DNA from: Spirochaetota bacterium
GTDB taxonomy: Bacteria > Spirochaetota > UBA4802 > UBA5550
Assembly: GCA_017999915.1 (NCBI GenBank)
Contig: JAGNKX010000017.1
Location: 37,904-101,903 of the forward strand
Direction: 5' to 3'
DNA length: 64,000 nt
Shown here: piece after piece, positions 36,150 through 44,664 of the stretch
Position numbering within the stretch: position 1 is the stretch's first letter
Layout of the letters: each line of letters opens with the position of its first letter
The notes under the pieces: model-generated
Database searches by the model: none
Told to the model about the DNA's origin: nothing
The model's input: only the letters and a program-made list of their open reading frames with translations
Position numbers and translations under genes: made by a program

Positions 36150-37703
36150 TTACGAGTCTCTGGCCGGGTTAAACAGCTCCCCCCTGGAGATGGACGATGC
36201 AATGGCGGCGATATCGCCGTCCATGGGCCGGTCGTTGATGACGGGACCGGCTATGGACCGTATATTTTCCAGGATCGCCGCCAGCCGCGGCCGGGTCCGG
36301 ATGTTGCCACGGATGTCGCAGGCCTGGGCCGCCGCCAGCATATGGATGGCGACGACCCGCTCGGTCAGCTCGCAGACGCGCGCCGCATCCCGGGCGCCGA
36401 TGGTGCCCATGCTCACCTTGTCCTGGTTGTGGGACTCCGTGGAGCGCGAGAAGGAGGAGGCTGGCATGGTCGCCTTGAGGGCCTCGGCCGTGAGGGCCGA
36501 TGAGGATATGGACATGGCCTTGAATCCGTGGTTGTACATCGCCTCGTCCCGGGGCGCTCCCACCAGGTCCGCCGGGAGGCCGCGGTTCACGTGGGGGTTC
36601 ACCATGAGGCCCACCTGGCGGTCCGACATGTCGGCGGCGGAAGCTATGGCTGATTTCAGCGAGTCCATGGCGAAGACGATGTGGCCGCCGTAGAAATTGC
36701 CTCCCATGAGCACGGTCCCCGCCTCCGGATCGAAGAGGGGATTGTCGTTGGCGCTGTTCGCCTCGATCTCCACCCAGCGGGTGATCCAGTCTAGGGCGTC
36801 GAAGAGTACCCCCAGAATCTGCGGGGAGCAGCGGAGCGAGTAGGGATCCTGGAGCGACTCCAGGGTCTTGGCCGCCAGCTCTTCCTGGTCCTCGTCGGTT
36901 TGCAGCAGATGCGCGATGGACCGGGCCACATGGTCCTGGCCGGGATGGGGCTTTGCCCTGGCTATGACCGGGTCATAGTGATGGGCATTGCCCATGAGGG
37001 CGTGGATGGAAAGCGCCGTGGCGCAGATAGAGGCGTTCAGTATCCTCTGGGCCCGATCGATGACCAGGGCCGAGATTCCCGTCATGATCGAGGTGCCGTT
37101 CATCATTGCCAGGGGCTCTTTGGGCTTGAATGCGTAGGGTGTCAGACCGGCCTGGCTGAGGGCCTCCGAGGCCTTCATTCTGGTATCGCGGAAGTAGACC
37201 TCGCCTTCTCCGGCAAGGGCGGCGGCAATGTACGAAAGGGGAGTAAGGTCTCCAGAGGCGCCCACCGATCCCTCGCAGGGCACCAGGGGCGTGATGCCGC
37301 GGTTCAGAAATTCGGCCAGCTGGACAATCAGCTCCATGGAGGTTCCCGAGTATCCACGGGTAAAGCAGAGGATCCGCGTCACCATGGCGGCCCGGATTTC
37401 CTCGATGCCGAGAAAATCCCCGGTCCCGCAGCCATGAAACCTGATCAGGTTGGAGCCGTTCCGGATGGCCACTTCCACGGCCATGCGCTTGCCGCAGGAT
37501 TTTCCATAGCCGGTATTGACGCCGTACACCGGTGTTCCCTTGTCAAGGGCCGCTTCGAGCACCTCCTGGGAGCGTTTGATCGTTCGGGCGAAGTCGGGAC
37601 TGGAGCTGATCCGAACCCCGAGACTCCCCTTGGCCACACCGAGTATTTCTCGCAGTGTCAGGGCGTGACCGTCTATGGTGATTTCAGTTCTTTGCGTGTT
37701 CAT
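36150..37703 (-). CDS. MIO-dependent aromatic amino acid ammonia-lyase (HAL/TAL family)
   Basis: A 517-residue lyase with the Ala149-Ser150-Gly151 triad in GSVGASGDLTPLSYIA that cyclises to the MIO cofactor, and the catalytic Tyr61 in VYGVNTGYG. The substrate-selectivity pair is F89-H90 (NLIRFHGCG): Ser-His is usual for histidine lyases, Phe-Leu for phenylalanine lyases and Phe-His for tyrosine lyases, so tyrosine is favoured. No hutU, hutI or hutG is nearby, which also argues against histidine breakdown. It may supply 4-coumarate to a pigment or lipid made with the downstream glycosyltransferase and acyltransferase (inference). Confidence 0.85.
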   Translation of the reverse strand: MNTQRTEITIDGHALTLREILGVAKGSLGVRISSSPDFARTIKRSQEVLEAALDKGTPVYGVNTGYGKSCGKRMAVEVAIRNGSNLIRFHGCGTGDFLGIEEIRAAMVTRILCFTRGYSGTSMELIVQLAEFLNRGITPLVPCEGSVGASGDLTPLSYIAAALAGEGEVYFRDTRMKASEALSQAGLTPYAFKPKEPLAMMNGTSIMTGISALVIDRAQRILNASICATALSIHALMGNAHHYDPVIARAKPHPGQDHVARSIAHLLQTDEDQEELAAKTLESLQDPYSLRCSPQILGVLFDALDWITRWVEIEANSANDNPLFDPEAGTVLMGGNFYGGHIVFAMDSLKSAIASAADMSDRQVGLMVNPHVNRGLPADLVGAPRDEAMYNHGFKAMSISSSALTAEALKATMPASSFSRSTESHNQDKVSMGTIGARDAARVCELTERVVAIHMLAAAQACDIRGNIRTRPRLAAILENIRSIAGPVINDRPMDGDIAAIASSISRGELFNPARDS

Positions 37704-37846
37704 GGGAAGAATTCCGGATCACAGGCGACTTAAAAAACAGAGTTAATCCTCTGTCGGCCGCTCACCTTTTTGTCAAGGTTTTTTTGTTGCCTTAATCAGG
37801 GTATGGGCGAGTATGAGCCTGCTGGGGCCGGCCCAGGCCGCCCGCG

Positions 37847-38257
37847 ATGCCATGGAACGGAGAATCGCCATTGAGTCTGTTTAACCTGATCGCCGCGCAG
37901 GTAAGCCGCACCGAATTCGCCCGTAAGGCCCTCGAGGAAAAGGCCGATCTGAGCCCCTTCAGGGAAAAGCCCTCGGCGCGGATACTCGTCGGCATTTTCC
38001 TCATGGCCTTCAGCTACGTTATCGGCTGGCCCGCCGTGGCACTCTTCGGCATACTCTCCGTCTATTTCAGCCAGCCCCTCATAGTCATTCTGGGCGGACC
38101 GGCCATATACGGGACGTCCCACCTGGTGTTTCTGGCGGGGATGTATCTTGCCGGGGCCAAATACACCTATATTTTTTTCCGCTGGGCCACGAGGAAGTTC
38201 CTGGAAAAATACCTCGCCCGGGTTCCGGATCCCGTCGGAACCGACGGAAATTCCTGA
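37847..38257 (+). CDS. small membrane protein
   Basis: Up to 136 residues, with two hydrophobic segments (ILVGIFLMAFSYVIGWPAVALFGILSVYF and IYGTSHLVFLAGMYLAGAKYTYIFF) between polar ends. A TTG at 37871 with GGAG 8 bases upstream is a better-supported start than the ATG at 37847, giving about 128 residues. The family is not recognised. It is divergent from the ammonia-lyase gene and convergent with the lipoprotein gene. Confidence 0.6.
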   Translation: MPWNGESPLSLFNLIAAQVSRTEFARKALEEKADLSPFREKPSARILVGIFLMAFSYVIGWPAVALFGILSVYFSQPLIVILGGPAIYGTSHLVFLAGMYLAGAKYTYIFFRWATRKFLEKYLARVPDPVGTDGNS

Positions 38258-38273
38258 TTTTCAAGACCGGGCT

Positions 38274-38789
38274 TTATTCCGATGTAGAGCTGCTTGAGCC
38301 GGATGAACTCGAGCTCGTCGAGCTTGAATCTGTCTCGGTATCAGCAGCAGCTGTTTTTGTCAGATTGCTGTCATCATCCACGTCATAGGACAGCACGAGG
38401 GTATTCGAGCATGAGGTGTAGGTGCTGCTGGTGCACGAGGCGAGATTGCTGAACTTGTCTATTTTGTTGTTTTTGTATACCACGATTGTCATGGAGGATG
38501 TCTCATCCTCCTTGGTCGCCGTTATCGTTACTTTCCCCCTTTTTCCCATGGGAAGCTCCGATGTGGTGCTGTCGGTCCCTTCCTGCGTGTCGGAGATAAT
38601 GTATTCATTATTTACGTAATACTCGACGGTAAAATTATTGCTGGTGGTGCCGCCGTTGCAGATCACCAACGGTGTGATTGAATAATCATCAGTTGAATCG
38701 CTGAACTCGCAGGAAAAGAAAATGCTTGCGAGGGTGAATGCCAGGAAAAAAATTATCAGGGTGTTAATTGAGATATCCATGCGCTTCAT
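38274..38789 (-). CDS. putative lipoprotein with Ser-rich tail
   Basis: 171 residues from the ATG at 38789 (AAGGAG 8 bases upstream). A signal peptide with loose spirochaete-like lipobox (TLASIFFSC) would be lipidated on the Cys. The middle resembles a small beta-rich domain (TVEYYVNN...GKVTITATKEDETSSMTIVVY). The tail is a low-complexity Ser/Thr run ending SSSSTSE. Function unknown; surface or periplasmic location is likely. Confidence 0.65.
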   Translation of the reverse strand: MKRMDISINTLIIFFLAFTLASIFFSCEFSDSTDDYSITPLVICNGGTTSNNFTVEYYVNNEYIISDTQEGTDSTTSELPMGKRGKVTITATKEDETSSMTIVVYKNNKIDKFSNLASCTSSTYTSCSNTLVLSYDVDDDSNLTKTAAADTETDSSSTSSSSSGSSSSTSE

Positions 38790-38970
38790 TACAGTGCTCC
38801 TTGCAGATGTCATCGCGGAACCATGGCATTTCAGGGGGCGCCCGGGAGCACCGGCCTTGATCCTTGATTTAAATAAAATAAAATGAAAAAAGACATTGAG
38901 ATCGACCAGCCCGCTAAGGCAGGACACTGTTTTTAGTAAGAGAGAATATTAATGGGGATCTTGGGAGGGG

Positions 38971-39006
38971 AAAAACCAAAGCGCCTCTTCAGGGCGGCGC
39001 TTTGGT
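38971..39006 (-). terminator. rho-independent terminator
   Basis: An 11-bp perfect stem (ACCAAAGCGCC, 38975-38985, with GGCGCTTTGGT, 38996-39006) followed on the minus strand by T5 (38971-38975, the last base shared with the stem). It terminates the downstream-running lipoprotein gene ending at 39073. Confidence 0.88.
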
Positions 39007-39072
39007 GCCGTCATAAAAAAAATAGAATTGTCCAATGTCTAAATAAGGAGATTTCCGACAGTTAGAAATGAC

Positions 39073-40230
39073 TTAATTGAATGTTAGCTTGTTTACCGTA
39101 TGGGAGACCCGGGTAGCCTCATCGTCGGAATAATTCAGGGATTCGTCGTTCATGAAGCCCATACCAAGGAGGCTGTCCTTCGAATAGACGTAGACGTAAC
39201 AGGTGTCTATGGCTGTGGTCATCGGCTCGTACTGTATCATTTTATGAATGGTGCCGTCTTCATTGAATTCGTAGTGGAATTTGATCAGGCTCATGTTGTA
39301 GCTTCCCACAAGTCCCGGCATCCTCAATCCGAGGGTGATATCGAGGAGCGGGGTGGCGCCGGAATCGTCCCAGGTGCAGGTTGAATAGGAGCCCCAGACC
39401 AGTCTCTTCGTCTCCTCGGGGTCGCTGTAGCTTGTCATGGACGCTATTCTGCCCTTGGTGTCGTATGTAAATACGTAGGAACTCACGAAGGCGCTTTCGT
39501 CATCGGAATAATTGATGGCCCGCACCATTTTTCCGCCGCTATCGTACCGGTAAAGGACGGTTTTAGCCAGAACATCGTCGTCGGTGCCGAATTTCCCATC
39601 AGCGCCTGCGGCATAGTGGTAGGTTTTTGTTTTTCTGTTGTTTTCGATAATGTAGTCGATCATGACGCTCGGGGTGACGCCGAAATCGCTATACATGAGC
39701 TGGCGGTACCGGTCCTCCAGCTTGGTTGTTTCAAAATAGCCGTAGAGAGGGTCAATGGTGTCATCGGAATTCATCCAGATGCCGTCGGTCCCGGCGCTGA
39801 CCGATGACGACATTTTATTCAAGGCCCAGAACTGCGTCAGCAGGGGGGTCTGCTTGACGTAAGCCATCAATGCAGAGGAATCGCTGCTTCCTGAAATAAT
39901 ACTCTTGATGATATCTGATATCATCGCAATAGAGAGCTCAAATTCGAGCTCGACACCGGCGTACATCTCATACATGGATTTCATGCTGGGTTGCGTATTC
40001 TGCGCCGACATGTTCGCTATAATCTGCTCCGAGGCGCCGATGATATTTTTGTCCATGTCATAGGTGGTTGATCGCATGGTAATGGGACTGGATGTCAGGC
40101 ACCCCAGGCCGACACCGAGGACCGGCGTAGTTTTATCTTCTGTTTTATCATAACTCATGTCGCAGCCGGCTGTTCCGGCGACGACCAGCAGACACAGGGA
40201 TAGGGTTCGCGCATGTTTCTTCAGGCTCAT
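39073..40230 (-). CDS. putative lipoprotein with YD-like repeats
   Basis: 385 residues from the ATG at 40230, with GGAGG 6-10 bases upstream. The signal peptide ends in lipobox VAGTAGC. The C-terminal half has YD-like strands (YRYDSGGKMVRAINYSDD, FTYDTKGRIASMTSYSD) and a GADGKFGTDDDV loop that resembles a Ca2+-binding or thrombospondin-type turn. Probable cell-surface or periplasmic protein of unknown function, with its own terminator. Confidence 0.7.
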   Translation of the reverse strand: MSLKKHARTLSLCLLVVAGTAGCDMSYDKTEDKTTPVLGVGLGCLTSSPITMRSTTYDMDKNIIGASEQIIANMSAQNTQPSMKSMYEMYAGVELEFELSIAMISDIIKSIISGSSDSSALMAYVKQTPLLTQFWALNKMSSSVSAGTDGIWMNSDDTIDPLYGYFETTKLEDRYRQLMYSDFGVTPSVMIDYIIENNRKTKTYHYAAGADGKFGTDDDVLAKTVLYRYDSGGKMVRAINYSDDESAFVSSYVFTYDTKGRIASMTSYSDPEETKRLVWGSYSTCTWDDSGATPLLDITLGLRMPGLVGSYNMSLIKFHYEFNEDGTIHKMIQYEPMTTAIDTCYVYVYSKDSLLGMGFMNDESLNYSDDEATRVSHTVNKLTFN

Positions 40231-40505
40231 ATACATCCTCCATATGTTGTATGTTATATATATGTTTAATCACGATCCTGATGCTAAAGAAGATGTTTTA
40301 TTAATCAATATTAATTTTATTTTGCCGTAAAAATTCTGACGCGTCAGTTTTTTCGATACGGCTTCGCTTTTATTTTTCTGTCTGCGAAAGGCATGGGGGC
40401 ATCCTGTCCCTTTAGCGCTCCGGCTGGTGCGATAATATTCTTGACAGGTCCGGATATTGTCTTATTTACAATTATAAAGGCCAAATCATTCCGGGAGGAA
40501 ATCCT

Positions 40506-41051
40506 ATGAAAAAACATGCTATTGCAGCTGTCATCATCGGCATCATCGCGGTTCTGGGAGCAGACGCAGGGGCGCAGCAGAAACAGAAATCCGTCATGGA
40601 TTATTACCTTGACCTTCCGGATGAGGCCTTCTACTGCGAGATGAAACCTGAAAATCTTTCAAAGGAATTCAAGAAAAAGCAGATACGCAAATCGAACCTC
40701 AGGGCCGGGTACATCCTGGCCAGATCTGAAAACATGCCCCTGGAGGTGGCGCTCTTCACCGACGCGTACCTGGGCATAACCGTGGTCGCGGTTAACCGTG
40801 TCTGCGGCGAGGGGTGCATGTGCAATTACTTCAGGCTGCTCCGGCCCTCGGGAAAGGGAGCCTGGGCCGACTTTGACGCCTTTCCCTCCTCTGACGAGAT
40901 CATGAAGGCTGCGGGATTGACTGAACCTGATTACGAACTGGTCCTGCCGGAAATCGGCACTGACATAAGGGTCGTAAGCCGGGACAAGAAAAAACTCCTC
41001 GCCCTGATCGGGTGGAGCGGCGGCCAGTTTGCGATAAAGAGAAAGAAATGA
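40506..41051 (+). CDS. secreted hypothetical protein
   Basis: A 181-residue protein with a clear signal peptide (MKKHAIAAVIIGIIAVLGADAGA). The mature part has a Cys cluster (VCGEGCMCNYF) but no family is recognised. GGGAGGAA lies upstream of the ATG, and TTGACA at 40441-40446 may be the -35 of its promoter, with a weak -10. It is followed by the convergent HAD phosphatase. Confidence 0.65.
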   Translation: MKKHAIAAVIIGIIAVLGADAGAQQKQKSVMDYYLDLPDEAFYCEMKPENLSKEFKKKQIRKSNLRAGYILARSENMPLEVALFTDAYLGITVVAVNRVCGEGCMCNYFRLLRPSGKGAWADFDAFPSSDEIMKAAGLTEPDYELVLPEIGTDIRVVSRDKKKLLALIGWSGGQFAIKRKK

Positions 41052-41120
41052 AGATGTTATGGATGAAACGGTTCCGGATAGGGCCGATAGGGCCGGCCGG
41101 GACCTGTTCCGATAGCGGAT

Positions 41121-41729
41121 TCAGATATGGAGAAGAAGATCCTCGACGGACTTGATGCCGGGTGTGTTATCGCCTCCCACCCATAGATAGTCGATCCCGG
41201 CATTTAACGCCGCTGCCCGGTCGGAGTCCGTGTCCCCCAGGTAGAGGGCCCCTGTTTTTTCCACGCCGAAATAGTCAAGGCATTTCAGGAGCATTTCCGG
41301 ATGGGGCTTCGGCTCCGCGTCGACCGTGGAGACGCGGAATTCGAACCAGGCGTCAAGCTTGAAAAACCGGAAGAGCCTGTCCAGGGACCTCCCGCGGTTC
41401 GTGGCCATGGCGAGATGAAAATTCTTGCGCAGGGCGCCGAAAACCGCGGGAAAATCAAAGAGGGGATGGACGTCGGGCAAAAAAGGCGTGTAATCCGTCT
41501 CCTGGCTGATGCGGAAAAGCCTCTCGGCCTCGGCCGGGTCCGGGAAGAGCTCGAACATGAGCTGACGCGTCGACATATACACGACCTTTTCCTGATCTTC
41601 TTTCCCGAGGGGCGGATACCCCCCCTGCTTGAGGCAGCTGTTGAAAAAATTCAGGTTTGCGTCATGGGAGTCGATAAGGACGCCGTCGCAATCGAAGATT
41701 AAAAGATGTTTGGACCTTAAAAATGTCAT
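41121..41729 (-). CDS. HAD-superfamily hydrolase (phosphoglycolate phosphatase-like)
   Basis: A 202-residue HAD phosphatase: motif I LLIFDCDGVLID, motif II AMATNRGRSL, motif III lysine in DAEPKPHPEM and motif IV YLGDTDSDRAAALNAG. The alpha-helical cap inserted after motif I is of the Gph/PGMB type. It would dephosphorylate a small phosphate ester such as 2-phosphoglycolate. AGGAAAAA precedes the ATG. It is divergent from ispE. Confidence 0.85.
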   Translation of the reverse strand: MTFLRSKHLLIFDCDGVLIDSHDANLNFFNSCLKQGGYPPLGKEDQEKVVYMSTRQLMFELFPDPAEAERLFRISQETDYTPFLPDVHPLFDFPAVFGALRKNFHLAMATNRGRSLDRLFRFFKLDAWFEFRVSTVDAEPKPHPEMLLKCLDYFGVEKTGALYLGDTDSDRAAALNAGIDYLWVGGDNTPGIKSVEDLLLHI

Positions 41730-41801
41730 TTTTTCCTGAATTATCCAAAAAATTTATCATCGATTAACTTGTCAATAAGTTATTCAAAAAATAATTATTT
41801 C

Positions 41802-41830
41802 TTGACAAAAAAAGTCCGTCATAATAGTTT
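41802..41830 (+). promoter_or_regulatory. probable promoter of ispE
   Basis: TTGACA at 41802-41807 is a perfect -35. The -10 is less clear: TAGTTT at 41825-41830 has 17-base spacing, while ATAATA at 41821-41826 is nearer consensus but only 13 bases away. Confidence 0.45.
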
Positions 41831-41861
41831 TGCCTCTCCAAAAGGACGAGTACTGGCAGTA

Positions 41862-42773
41862 TTGACCGATTCAATCAGAGCACACGCGAAAGTTAATCTC
41901 CATCTCGAGGTACTGAATCGAAGAGATGACGGGTACCACGCCATACTAAGCCTCATGGCGAGTGTTGCACTGCATGATCTTTTAAAACTTGAAGAGAGTA
42001 CCGTCCGGGAATTGTCGGGAGGGATCGACATAGCCGTCGCCGTCAGGGGCGCCGGCGGGACCCATGGCGGCGTCATTGACGCGATCCCGGCCCACGAGAA
42101 CCTGATCGCCCGCGCGGCAACGCTCTATTGCGAGCGTGCGGGCCTGAACGGCGCCGCGGTCTATTCCATCGTAAAGAACATTCCCGCGGGCGCGGGACTG
42201 GGCGGCGGGAGCAGCGACGCGGCGGCGGCGCTGAAGCTGATCAACGGGCGGCTGGGCAGGTTCACCGATGAAGGCCTCGCCGAGATCGGCGTAAAAATAG
42301 GCGCAGACGTACCCTATTGCCTCCATGGCGGGTTCGCGATCTGCCGCGGCATCGGGGAGATCATCATGCCGGTCCCGGGGAAGCTTAAGTCGTGGGTCCT
42401 GATCATAAACGACGGTATCCATGTCGATACGGGCCAGGCCTATCGCTCCCTCAAGAGGGGCGCCGGGATTGATCCCGCCCGGGAAGCGGAGGTCGGCAAA
42501 ACCATTCGGCGCATTACGATGGCCCTTTCATCGGGGTCGCCGGAGGCGCTGAAAGAAGCGGCGAAGAACGATTTCGAGACGCCGGTGTTCGGCCAGTACC
42601 CGGAAATCGGCCGTATTAAAGAAGCACTCTACGGCTGCGGGGCCGGGTTCGCCATCATGACCGGATCCGGGTCAAGCGTGGTGGGGCTCTTCGCGGAAAA
42701 GGACGCGGCGGAGCGTGCGCAGGCGCGGCTCGGGAAGAAATACCGTGAAGCGATCCTGACGCGGTTTGTGTGA
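41862..42773 (+). CDS. ispE: 4-diphosphocytidyl-2-C-methyl-D-erythritol kinase
   Basis: About 303 residues if started at TTG 41862; no ATG is available before the conserved RAHAKVNLHLEVLNRRDDGYH segment, and upstream TTG/CTG codons are alternatives. The GHMP-kinase ATP loop is NIPAGAGLGGGSSDAAAAL; IGADVPYCLHGG and MTGSGSSVVGLF complete the signature. It phosphorylates CDP-methylerythritol in the MEP isoprenoid pathway. It heads the ispE-tRNA-glmU-prs-rplY-pth block that occurs in this order in several bacterial groups. Confidence 0.9.
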   Translation: MTDSIRAHAKVNLHLEVLNRRDDGYHAILSLMASVALHDLLKLEESTVRELSGGIDIAVAVRGAGGTHGGVIDAIPAHENLIARAATLYCERAGLNGAAVYSIVKNIPAGAGLGGGSSDAAAALKLINGRLGRFTDEGLAEIGVKIGADVPYCLHGGFAICRGIGEIIMPVPGKLKSWVLIINDGIHVDTGQAYRSLKRGAGIDPAREAEVGKTIRRITMALSSGSPEALKEAAKNDFETPVFGQYPEIGRIKEALYGCGAGFAIMTGSGSSVVGLFAEKDAAERAQARLGKKYREAILTRFV

Positions 42774-42791
42774 GCGGCGGCAATTGTGCAT

Positions 42792-42840
42792 ATGATAGAT
42801 GTTTCACCGGCGGTGAAGCATGTATCATGTCTGCAAGACA
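42792..42840 (+). other. tandem hairpins between ispE and tRNA-Gln
   Basis: ATGATA(g)ATGTTTCACC at 42792-42808 pairs with GGTGAAGCAT(g)TATCAT at 42812-42828 (one G.T-type mismatch), and TGTCT/AGACA form a second small hairpin up to 42840. There is no T-run, so it is not a typical terminator; it may be an RNA-processing or folding element before the tRNA. Confidence 0.5.
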
Positions 42841-42843
42841 TAT

Positions 42844-42914
42844 TGAGGTGTGGCCAAGCGGTAAGGCATCGGGTTTTGGTCCCGTGACCCCAGGTTCGAA
42901 TCCTGGCACCTCAG
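42844..42914 (+). tRNA. tRNA-Gln (anticodon UUG)
   Basis: Acceptor stem TGAGGTG (42844-42850) pairs with CACCTCA (42907-42913). The D arm (GGCCAAGCGGTAAGGC), anticodon stem CGGG/CCCG with loop TTTTGGT, and T arm (CCAGGTTCGAATCCTGG) are all present. The anticodon TTG reads CAA/CAG, glutamine. CCA is not encoded. Confidence 0.95.
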
Positions 42915-42938
42915 ATTACTGAAGCAGGGAGTTCACGT

Positions 42939-43673
42939 ATCAACAACATATCTTCAATCGTGCTGGCCGGCGGGAAAGGCGTTCGCATGAAGTCCGACCT
43001 GCCGAAGGTTCTCCAGCCTTTTCTGGGCAGACCGCTGATTGCCCACGTGTTAGACAATATCGAGAAAGCCGGCGTTTCGGACATTTACGTCGTGGTGGGA
43101 TACCGGGGCGAAATGGTCATTGACGCGATAAGCGGCCGCGCGAAGACCGTGTGGCAGCATGAGCAGCTCGGCACCGGCCACGCGGTCATGCAGGCCGAGG
43201 AAGCTTTGGCCGGTTTCAGCGGCAGGGTCATCATAGCCTGCGGCGACGTTCCCCTTATCAGGCCGGAAACCTTCCGGTCGCTAATCGACGAATCGGACGG
43301 GGAGAACGTGAAGGCGGTGGTGCTTACCATGATGCCCCAAAGCCCGAAGGGGTACGGCAGGATCGTCAAGGACGGGGCAGGCCGGTTTGAACGCATCGTG
43401 GAAGAGCGGGACGCCTCCGAGGAGATAAAGAAGATCCGGGAAGTCAATTCCGGGACCTATATATTCGACGCGCGGCTGCTGTTCGAGGGGCTGCGGCGGA
43501 TCAATACCGACAACGCGCAGGGCGAGTATTATCTCCCCGATGCGCTGCAGCATGTCAGGTCATCCGGCTATATGGTCAAGACCCTGCTCATGAAGGACCC
43601 CGTCGAGGGGAGCGGCGTGAACACCGTTGAGGAGCTTCAGCGGCTGGAAGAGTACTGCAGAACGAAGGTGTGA
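42939..43673 (+). CDS. UDP-N-acetylglucosamine pyrophosphorylase, N-terminal GlmU domain only
   Basis: A nucleotidyltransferase with the GlmU signature LAGGKGVRMKSDLPKVLQPF, then QHEQLGTGHAV, ACGDVPLI, GYGRIV, EVNSGTYIF and NAQGEYYLPD. It would make UDP-GlcNAc from GlcNAc-1-P and UTP. At about 245 residues it lacks the left-handed beta-helix acetyltransferase half of bifunctional GlmU. The first strand (ISSIVLAGGKG) precedes the first standard start (GTG 42960); the only well-placed codon is ATC 42939, 7 bases after AGGGAG, so a non-canonical AUC start is proposed. If GTG is used, the protein loses its first strand. Confidence 0.8.
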   Translation: MNNISSIVLAGGKGVRMKSDLPKVLQPFLGRPLIAHVLDNIEKAGVSDIYVVVGYRGEMVIDAISGRAKTVWQHEQLGTGHAVMQAEEALAGFSGRVIIACGDVPLIRPETFRSLIDESDGENVKAVVLTMMPQSPKGYGRIVKDGAGRFERIVEERDASEEIKKIREVNSGTYIFDARLLFEGLRRINTDNAQGEYYLPDALQHVRSSGYMVKTLLMKDPVEGSGVNTVEELQRLEEYCRTKV

Positions 43674-43685
43674 GGACAGACACGT

Positions 43686-44627
43686 ATGGGCGACAGTCTG
43701 CTTAAAATATTCTCGGGATCATCAAATCCGGACCTGGCCAGGGAGATCGCGGATTACCTCAGCATCGACCTGTCCAAGGTCGAGCTGAAGCGCTTCAAGG
43801 ACGGCGAGATATCGGTGAAGCTGAAGGAGAACGTCCGGGGACACGACGTCTTTATCGTCCAGTCCACCTGTTATCCGACCAACGATCACGTTATCGAGCT
43901 GCTCCTCATGATCGACGCGGCGCTGCGGGCGTCCGCGGGAAGGATCACGGCGGTCATCCCCTATTTCGGGTATGCCCGGCAGGACCGCAAGGTGGAGCCG
44001 CGGGTGCCGATCTCGTCCAAGGTGATGGCCAACATCATCCAGGCCACCGGCGCGGACCGGGTCCTCACGATGGAGCTTCACGCGGAACAGATACAGGGTT
44101 TCTTCGACATACCGGTGGATAATCTCTATTCGAAACCGGTCGCCATCGACTATTTCAAGGGGCTCCAGATCAAGGACCTGGTCATGGTTTCGCCCGATTC
44201 GGGAGGCGCCGAGCGGGCCCGATTCTACGCGAAGAACCTCAACGCGGGCCTGGCGATCATCGACAAGCGCCGTCCGGAGCCGAACGTGGCCGAGGTGCAG
44301 TATGTCATCGGCGAGGTCAACGGCAAGAACTGCATCCTGGTGGATGACATGGTGGACACGGGCGGCTCGATCTCGAAGGCCGCCGGAGCGCTCCGGGAAC
44401 GCGGCGCCAAGGATGTTTACTGCCTGTTCACGCACCCGGTTCTGTCCGCTGACGCCATCGATAAAATGGAAGCGGCCGGTTTCAAGGAGATTATTTTCAC
44501 CAATACGATCCCGTACCGGGCATCCAGGCCGATGAAAGGCATGAATATCCTTTCCATCGCGCCCCTTCTCGGCGAGGCTATCCGGAGAATTCATAACGGG
44601 GAATCGGTAAGTTCGTTGTTCGTGTAG
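43686..44627 (+). CDS. prs: ribose-phosphate pyrophosphokinase (PRPP synthase)
   Basis: A 313-residue enzyme with full-length family similarity: FSGSSNPDLAREIADYL, KRFKDGEISVKL, QSTCYPTNDHVIELLLMIDA, PYFGYARQDRK (ATP flexible loop), MELHAEQIQGFFDIPVDNLY and the PRPP loop LVDDMVDTGGSI. It makes PRPP for nucleotide, histidine and tryptophan synthesis. GAGGA precedes the ATG 12 bases after the GlmU-like stop, so they are co-transcribed. Confidence 0.97.
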   Translation: MGDSLLKIFSGSSNPDLAREIADYLSIDLSKVELKRFKDGEISVKLKENVRGHDVFIVQSTCYPTNDHVIELLLMIDAALRASAGRITAVIPYFGYARQDRKVEPRVPISSKVMANIIQATGADRVLTMELHAEQIQGFFDIPVDNLYSKPVAIDYFKGLQIKDLVMVSPDSGGAERARFYAKNLNAGLAIIDKRRPEPNVAEVQYVIGEVNGKNCILVDDMVDTGGSISKAAGALRERGAKDVYCLFTHPVLSADAIDKMEAAGFKEIIFTNTIPYRASRPMKGMNILSIAPLLGEAIRRIHNGESVSSLFV

Positions 44628-44664
44628 AAATTATTTCATAATCATTAAAATAAAGAGGATAAAC

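Noticed and set aside
36150..37703. Histidine catabolism (hut) locus
   Set aside because: No hutU, hutI, hutG or hutC is nearby and the selectivity pair is Phe-His rather than Ser-His; function kept as a general MIO lyase.
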